From Petunia secreta (lineage: Eukaryota; Streptophyta; Magnoliopsida; Solanales; Solanaceae): a stretch of DNA of 64,000 nt. Numbering within the stretch: the stretch's first letter is position 1; each line of letters starts with the position of its first letter. Location: the NCBI GenBank assembly GCA_029990175.1, contig JARKIP010000065.1, forward strand, positions 26,328,501-26,392,500. The letters are read 5' to 3'. A program made the position numbers and the translations under genes. Of the stretch, positions 58,753 to 64,000 are shown in pieces. Below the pieces are notes generated by a model. It worked only from the letters and a program-made list of their open reading frames with translations, did no database searches and was not told the DNA's origin.

Positions 58753-59412
58753 ACGCTTTCGATAAGCGTCTTTATATTTCACGCTTCCGGTAAGCGTCTT
58801 TATGTATTCACGCTTTCAATAAGCGTCTTTATGTTTACGCTTTCGATAAGCGTCTTTATTTCACGCTTCCTGTAAGCGTCTTTATGTGTTCACGCTTTCG
58901 ATAAGCGTCTTTATTTCACGCTTCCGGCAAGCGCCTTTATGTGTTTACGCTTTCGATTAGCGTCTTTATTTCACGCTTCCGGTAAGCATCTTTATGTTTT
59001 TACGCTTTTGATAAGCGTCTTTATATTTCACGCTTTCGGTAAGCGTCTTTATGTATTTACGCTTTCGATAAGCGTCTTTATTTCACGCTTCCGGTAAGCG
59101 TCTTTATGTGTTTACGCTTTCGATAAGCGTCTTTATGTTTCACGCTTCCGGTAAGTGTCTTTATGTGTTTAAGCTTTCGATAAGCGTCTTTATATTTCAC
59201 GCTTCCGGTAAGCGTCTTTATGTTTTTACGCTTTCGATAAGCGTCTTTATTTCACGCTTCCGGTAAGCGTCTTTATGTGTTTACGCTTTCGATAAGCGTC
59301 TTTATTTCACGCTTCCGGTAAGCGTCTTTATGTGTTTACGCTTTCGATAAGCGTCTTTATATTTCACGCTTCCGGTAAGCGTCTTTATCTGTTCACGCTT
59401 TCGATAAGTGTA
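58753..59412 (+). repeat. Array of about 24 alternating mini-hairpins, period ~55 bp (2 x 27)
   Basis: Two half units alternate: ACGCTT-TCGAT-AAGCGT and ACGCTT-CCGGT-AAGCGT. Both are 6-bp stems with 5-nt loops, joined by ctttatgtgttt or ctttatttc. Loop and linker vary more than the stems. Confidence 0.92.
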
Positions 59413-60117
59413 TTTGTATCACCTCGAAGGTGTTAATCATTTGAATGCCTCTATGGCGTAATTTTGTCGCCTCGATAGGCGCTTTAATATTTGTCACTCT
59501 CTTAATTATATTTTTGTAAGCCTCCTGAGGTGTTTACATTTTCTTATACCTACTTTAATGACCTTATGTTGCTAATAAGTTTGTTAAGACATGCAGGATA
59601 ATGTGAATACTTCGGACGTATTCCTACTTTTGGTTGGAGTGCAATCCAATATTATTTTCAAATTGTCTCTTCATGATTTAAAGCCGTAGGCTTTATCATG
59701 GTTATTGCCGAAAAGGCAGCATTTTTATCCTCATTATTTAGAGTTTAAAGTTCACTTTACGTTCCTATTAATTGAAGCTTTTATTGTTTTATCTTCAGTC
59801 TACCAACGGCCCCGAAATCATCTTGCCTCACAAAGCCGGATTTCTCTATTAGTCGATTGGAGACAAGCTTATCATTGATATTGCAACCAGCATCTCCAAG
59901 TTTTATTGTCGTTATTCCTTTATTACTTCATTTATTAAGCTTTATTTGCAGTTACTCGCTTACCGTTTGTCAAGTTCATTACAGGATATTAGCAATACCG
60001 CAGCAGCACCGCAACAGCATTTGGAGCATAACGTGGAACTTTTTCTTAGCAGTGAACTAGGGCAATCGTTGATATGAGCTAGACTCGTCAACGAGGATCT
60101 GAAGAATCGCACTCCGT
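59413..60117 (+). other. 3' untranslated region of H, second part
   Basis: Further small inverted repeats are seen (cacctcgaaggtg, cgcctcgataggcg, tgccgaaaaggca). The tgccgaaaggcggcattt phrase occurs on both sides of the hairpin array (58542 and 59706). No coding frame is supported. Confidence 0.6.
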
Positions 60118-61457
60118 TGCTCCCAACGCACACGCAAATATACGTGGTCGAAAAGTAATAAAGTGATAAATCGAGTATCGTTCCCACGAGGACTATTCAG
60201 ACTGAATTCTAGCAAACAATTTATAAAAACTATTCAGGGATCTTTTCCAATAGTGATGAGTTTATTAACTAAAGAACAGTAATTAAAATGGTTGAAGTGT
60301 AGTCAAGCAATGGTGTAATACTTTTGTTGTTAACAATATTAAGAGGACGATCCAGGGTCAGAGTTACGAACAATCCAGTTGATGTATCCAATTGATTCCA
60401 CTTCTTAAATCCCGGGTTACTAACTGATAGAGTAAATGTAACTCTGAAAACCTTTCAGTTCTTCACAGTCTATGCAAGCTACTTCAATCCCTATATGTCT
60501 ATGGGTTAAATCACATGCACACATTACCGAATTCTGTAATTAGTTAAACTAGGCGAGCAAGTATATGTCTATCCTACTCACAAATTGGTTCCCGATGCCC
60601 GGGTTCACAAACTAGTCCTATTCTTTCTTATTACGTAATTAAATTCCTCTTTCGAGTTCAATCTAAAAACCATAGATAATGCGTAATAATCGGGCCCTGA
60701 CAATTACACAAGTGAAATCAAGAAGGAATAAGTAATCCGTTATGGGATTCAATTAGTGGAAATCAATCTTCAAACATCAACTTTCATGTAATACTCTAAC
60801 CCTAGAACGATAGAATTAGCTACGCATACTCATAATAACAACACAAGGAATTGATGAAATAATGAAATAATGATGTAATAGATTTATGGAAGGAAGAAAA
60901 ACTCTTGTTCTTGATGTTATGAGCTCTCCAATTTGCTCCAAAGTCTGAACTTTTATCAAAAACTAAGTAAAAGAGTATTTATAGAGTTTACAAACACCTA
61001 GTAATAAGTTAGACCCAAGCCTAGATGAAATAGGAAGTCAAAATTCGCACAAGGGGCGCTATAACGTGCGCCCCGCGCCTCGTAAAGCGCTGGGACAAGC
61101 AGAACCCGCCAAACTTTGGGCGCTTTTGGCCCGCGCCACGTGAATAAAAGCGCTGGGGCACTGGGCACTATAACTGGCGCCCCACGTGCCCCAAAGCGCC
61201 CAGCCAAAATGTGTTTTCCTTGGTCCAAAATCTCGCTCGTGTCGTGCCCTCGTGTGCTCAATCCAATCCTCAATCAACTTCCAATCATTCCTTTCTCAAT
61301 CACGCTCTATAAAGCTCCAAATGCACTTCATAACAACCTACATACACATGACATAAAATTAGTGCAAAACCACATTCATAAACTATAAAACGAGCGAATA
61401 ACAAGCTCAAACGTGCGGAAATATTAAGGAAACTTTGGCATAAAATGCCAAACATCA
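60118..61457 (-). repeat. 3' LTR of G (~1.34 kb)
   Basis: On the minus strand it begins TGATGTTTGG directly after the purine tract. The first bases form an inverted repeat (61434-61452). GC-rich motifs lie at 61046-61203. The distal boundary is uncertain by about 50 bp. Confidence 0.7.
61434..61452. repeat. 8-bp perfect inverted repeat at the LTR start of G
   Basis: TTTGGCAT-aaa-ATGCCAAA. Confidence 0.85.
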
Positions 61458-61495
61458 CCACCCCACACTTGAACCCTTGCTCGCCCTCGAGCAAG
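61458..61495 (-). promoter_or_regulatory. AGGG-loop hairpin plus polypurine tract of G
   Basis: On the minus strand CTTGCTCG, loop AGGG, CGAGCAAG (61495-61476), five bases, then aagtgtggggtgg (61470-61458), then the LTR TGATG. Confidence 0.85.
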
Positions 61496-63175
61496 TCACA
61501 TCTCACTTCCCAACCTAGGTAAAACAGGTCTGCCTATGACTATGGTTGATACCGACCATTGAACCAATGCACACATGACTGCTATGGATCCACAATCATG
61601 CCAACAATTTATCAAACTCAAAAATATGAGAACAACCACCCCAAAATAGCTCAAATGCACAAACTCAACCCATTGCAACCATGCTCCCACAAAATCACAC
61701 CTATTTACTCAACTAAGAAACCATCAACTTCACCTATTTCATGCAAACCATGCGCCCTCACCAATATGAAGCAAAAGGGTGCCCCCGAAAGATCACACAC
61801 AACAATAAATATCATGAATAGAACGGGGCAATAACAAACGAATTAACTCACCCTCATGAAACTCTCACATGTCACACACAATGTACCATAGGCTTGCCCG
61901 TAGTGTAGGACTCCACTAATGTAAGCTCACTCCAATCGGGATTAACTAGGACTTTAGAAAGGTCGTAATGTAGGCTAAGGGGCGGGTAGGATACATATGG
62001 TAATAGTAACTACCTCCCTAAGCACTTTAATACATCACAAATAATTAAGCACAAATCTCATCAAAGCCAGCCAATCAACAACTTTCACACACACCTTCTC
62101 AACAAGGATGGATATTTTTTCTTTTAAGCACACACTAGCAAGGATGGATATTCTTTTCTCTTTATTTCTTTTTCCACAATTTTTTTCTTTTCAACTTTGC
62201 TTCTGTTTTTTTTTTTTTCAATTTCATTATCTTCCAACCTTGCCAATGCTTTTCACTACTTCACAATTTTAACAATTATTCCCCTTCATTAGTTCCACTC
62301 AAAAACCTCCCAAAATCCAACCACAACTCCAAAATAACAACACAATATCAACTAAAGTGCTTAAGGAGTAAAGGGCCAAAAGAGACAATTTAGAACAAAT
62401 GGGTAGGCTTGGGGTGTGGGTGCCAACAAAAAGGGTCAAATAAATCACAACAACAATTTTTTCCCAAGGTGTATATGTAAGGGTAGGTAAATCAAAAGAA
62501 GGCCTGTATCATTTCCCGACTAGAGCAAACCTAGGATTTCGCTTTGCACACACACGGGGCAAGCTCTAGACATTAATATGCAACATGGAGTAAACAAGAA
62601 CATGCCTCACACACACATCGCACATGGTCCACACAAAAAGGTTCCATCAACAACTCTCAACTAAGCATCTAGAATGCAACTTGTGGAAATTTAAGCACTC
62701 ATGCACAAAGGTTCACAGTAAAGTCAAGCAAGTGGACTCAAGCAACTCAAGGGGGTCGTTCCAATTTTTTTTTCTAGGCATGCATCACAATTTAAAAACC
62801 CAAGGACACCACAAATAGCACATGCAATCAAGTTCAAGTCCACCGGTATCAAACAAATCAAAGGCACCTAGCATTCCACCTATTCCTTTCGTCTAGGGCC
62901 ACCTATAATTAACTACTCTAATCCTAAAAATAAAAACTACCCGGTTCCAAGGTCACCCCGTAGAAAAGAACCGAGGCCATAAGAAAAATCACGGGGTAGA
63001 TGACATGTACCACTAATAATACTAAAGGAAAAATCATTTTGGAATTTTTCATTGGTTTTCTAATTTTTTTTTCATATATTAAAGCAAGAAACAAATCAAA
63101 ATAAAGTCAAGTGACAAAAGAAAATCCTACGGTACATGCATCCCTAACCTCAAAAATAGATAAAGGGTAGTTCCA
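61496..63175 (-). other. Non-coding spacer of G
   Basis: AC-rich on the + strand. A short direct repeat aaggatggatattttt lies near 62107 and 62143. I see no gene. Confidence 0.6.
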
Positions 63176-63212
63176 CCACCCCACACTTAAACTAAGCACT
63201 GTCCTCAGTGCT
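63176..63212 (-). promoter_or_regulatory. Second, internal hairpin-plus-purine-tract module of G
   Basis: An exact 13-nt copy of the tract (63176-63188), six bases, then AGCACTG/CAGTGCT (63195-63201 and 63206-63212) around a TCCT loop, which is AGGA on the minus strand. Confidence 0.8.
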
Positions 63213-63348
63213 AAAAATAAGAAAGTGCAAGGTAAAGAAAACTTCCCTGAAGATTCTAGTCCTTGGTGCTAGCATCCTCCAAGCTTCCATATAGTATGAG
63301 GTACTCAGACTTCCCTCATCAGGTCATCAATATTAGGCACGGGTGTCA

Positions 63349-63361
63349 CCACCCCACACTT
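63349..63361 (-). promoter_or_regulatory. Third copy of the 13-nt purine tract of G
   Basis: Exact aagtgtggggtgg on the minus strand, followed by TGACACCC as if an LTR should start. No AGGA hairpin beside it. Confidence 0.7.
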
Positions 63362-63441
63362 AGCCTCGACATTACATGAACCTGCAATCCAAGGAAACAC
63401 AAAACTACGTGACACTATAAATAACATAATACAAGTACAAA

Positions 63442-63488
63442 CTCGGGTTGCCTCCCGAGAAGCGCCTTAGTTAACGTCGTGGCACGAC
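63442..63488 (-). promoter_or_regulatory. Two hairpins just after the protease stop of G
   Basis: CTCGGG/CCCGAG (63442-63447 and 63454-63459, 6-nt loop) and GTCGTG/CACGAC (63476-63481 and 63483-63488, 1-nt centre). Confidence 0.7.
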
Positions 63489-63500
63489 GACACTTTTAGC

Positions 63501-64000
63501 TCACTTCCAGCATTTACGTCTTCTCTTCTTACGACGAACTTTTGCTTTATTCCCTTCTTTTAGAGAACCCCTCTTCAACTTCACATGTGGTGTACTTACA
63601 TGTTCGTGTCTGACACATTCGATCATGGAGCACTCTTCAACCTTAGCTATGTGCTCCTTCCCATTATAAACCTTAAAAGTAACCTTTTCTCTATGTGCTC
63701 TAACAGTCATCTCACCCAGCTCCATGTCAATAATTGCCTTCGAGGTGACTAAGAATGGTCTCCCCAAAATAATTTGAGCTTCTCGGTCCTCTTCATAATC
63801 TAGGACTACAAAATCAGCAGAGAATGTAAACTTACCAATCTTAAGCAGCACATCCTCCAACTTACCATCAGGGTGAATGAGAGATCCATCCGCCATCTTA
63901 AGAGTAACTGAAGAGGGCTTGATTGCTCCTAGTCCTAATCTTTTGCAAACAGAGAGACGCATGAGATTTATGCTCGCACCCAAATCACATAATGCACCAG
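63501..64000 (-). CDS. pro: Aspartic protease of G (partial, runs off the window)
   Basis: It cuts the Gag-Pol polyprotein. At the window edge the minus strand reads ALCDLGASINLM, the family form of the catalytic Asp site. FVVLDYEEDREAQIILGRPF follows near residues 60-80, the second conserved block. The frame has no internal stop for over 160 codons and ends in a basic tail (KVRRKKRRRKCWK) at 63501. Upstream coding (gag) lies beyond base 64000. In autonomous relatives the frame would go on into reverse transcriptase; here it terminates. Confidence 0.85.
   Translation of the reverse strand, partial: GALCDLGASINLMRLSVCKRLGLGAIKPSSVTLKMADGSLIHPDGKLEDVLLKIGKFTFSADFVVLDYEEDREAQIILGRPFLVTSKAIIDMELGEMTVRAHREKVTFKVYNGKEHIAKVEECSMIECVRHEHVSTPHVKLKRGSLKEGNKAKVRRKKRRRKCWK

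Larger units (their letters stand above)
49715..60117 (+). mobile_element. Element H: Tat-like Ty3/Gypsy with gag but no polymerase, cut by G
   Basis: Order is 5' LTR 49715-54401, primer site, leader, gag, a 3' untranslated region beginning directly after gag, a hairpin array, then element G. Its 3' LTR is beyond the window. Protease, reverse transcriptase and integrase are absent, so it is an internally deleted copy or a non-autonomous form. Confidence 0.8.
60118..64000 (-). mobile_element. Element G: Athila-like Ty3/Gypsy, 3' half in the window, no polymerase
   Basis: Minus-strand order is protease (64000-63501), short hairpins, two internal copies of the purine tract, spacer, hairpin plus purine tract, 3' LTR (61457 to about 60118). 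After protease no reverse transcriptase or integrase text appears. The protease sequence type is Athila-like. The left edge at 60118 (TGCTCCC) is my best guess; 60070 is an alternative. Confidence 0.75.

Noticed and set aside
58753..59412. Possible tRNA or small-RNA gene cluster in the hairpin array
   Set aside because: Stems are only 6 bp and no cloverleaf or promoter boxes are seen.
60998..61277. Overlapping minus-strand frames over the GC-rich part of the G LTR
   Set aside because: Open only because of high GC; no recognisable domain.

Overview
The window looks like intergenic heterochromatin of a flowering plant, probably Solanaceae. That family call is inferred from the retrotransposon types, not from a host gene. 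I found no host protein gene, rRNA, tRNA gene or CRISPR. Nearly every base belongs to nested Ty3/Gypsy LTR retrotransposons, most of them broken.

Layout. The outermost element, A (Tat/Ogre-like, + strand), starts left of the window. Its 5' LTR is split by F (1-5553, CRM-like, non-autonomous, +) and by E (5763-21734, complete Tat-like element, - strand, TSD CCCCT). LTR1 ends at 23436 and is followed by a tRNA-Arg-type primer site, a leader and ORF1 (DUF7745/plant-mobile-domain-like). ORF1 is interrupted by B (25038-30903, Tekay/Del-like, +, TSD ACTGC). B itself carries C (25128 to about 27210, CRM-like, -), and a deletion has fused the C integrase to the B integrase. ORF1 of A resumes at 30904-32469. 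A is then split by D (33156-41988, Tekay-like, -, TSD AATAA), ends in a 3' untranslated region (41994-44215), and meets LTR2 (44216-46941). LTR2 is followed by a second primer site, leader and ORF1 (A2), so A and A2 share one LTR. A2 is cut by H (from 49715, Tat-like, +, 4.7 kb LTR, gag present, pol absent). H is cut by G (about 60118 to the window end, Athila-like, -, protease then no polymerase).

How the parts work together. E is the only element with recognisable protease, G-patch, reverse transcriptase, two RNase H domains and integrase, and all are damaged. F and G keep gag/protease or protease coding but have no reverse transcriptase, so if they ever moved they used enzymes supplied in trans.

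Most interesting signal. In all five non-Tat elements whose 3' end is visible (F, C, B, D, G) the same module precedes the 3' LTR. It is a stem-loop with an AGGA/AGGG loop, exactly 5 nt, a 13-nt purine-rich tract starting AAG, then the LTR starting TGA. The stems differ in sequence but stay paired, across three lineages and in both coding and non-coding contexts. G carries a second copy of the module and a third copy of its purine tract inside the element. Other notable items are a 24-unit array of alternating small hairpins in the 3' region of H, 54-bp and 36-bp minisatellites in the LTRs of D (the 54-bp unit is single in the sister LTR of B), two divergent ORF1 copies in E, and a roughly 440-residue acidic region replacing polymerase in F.
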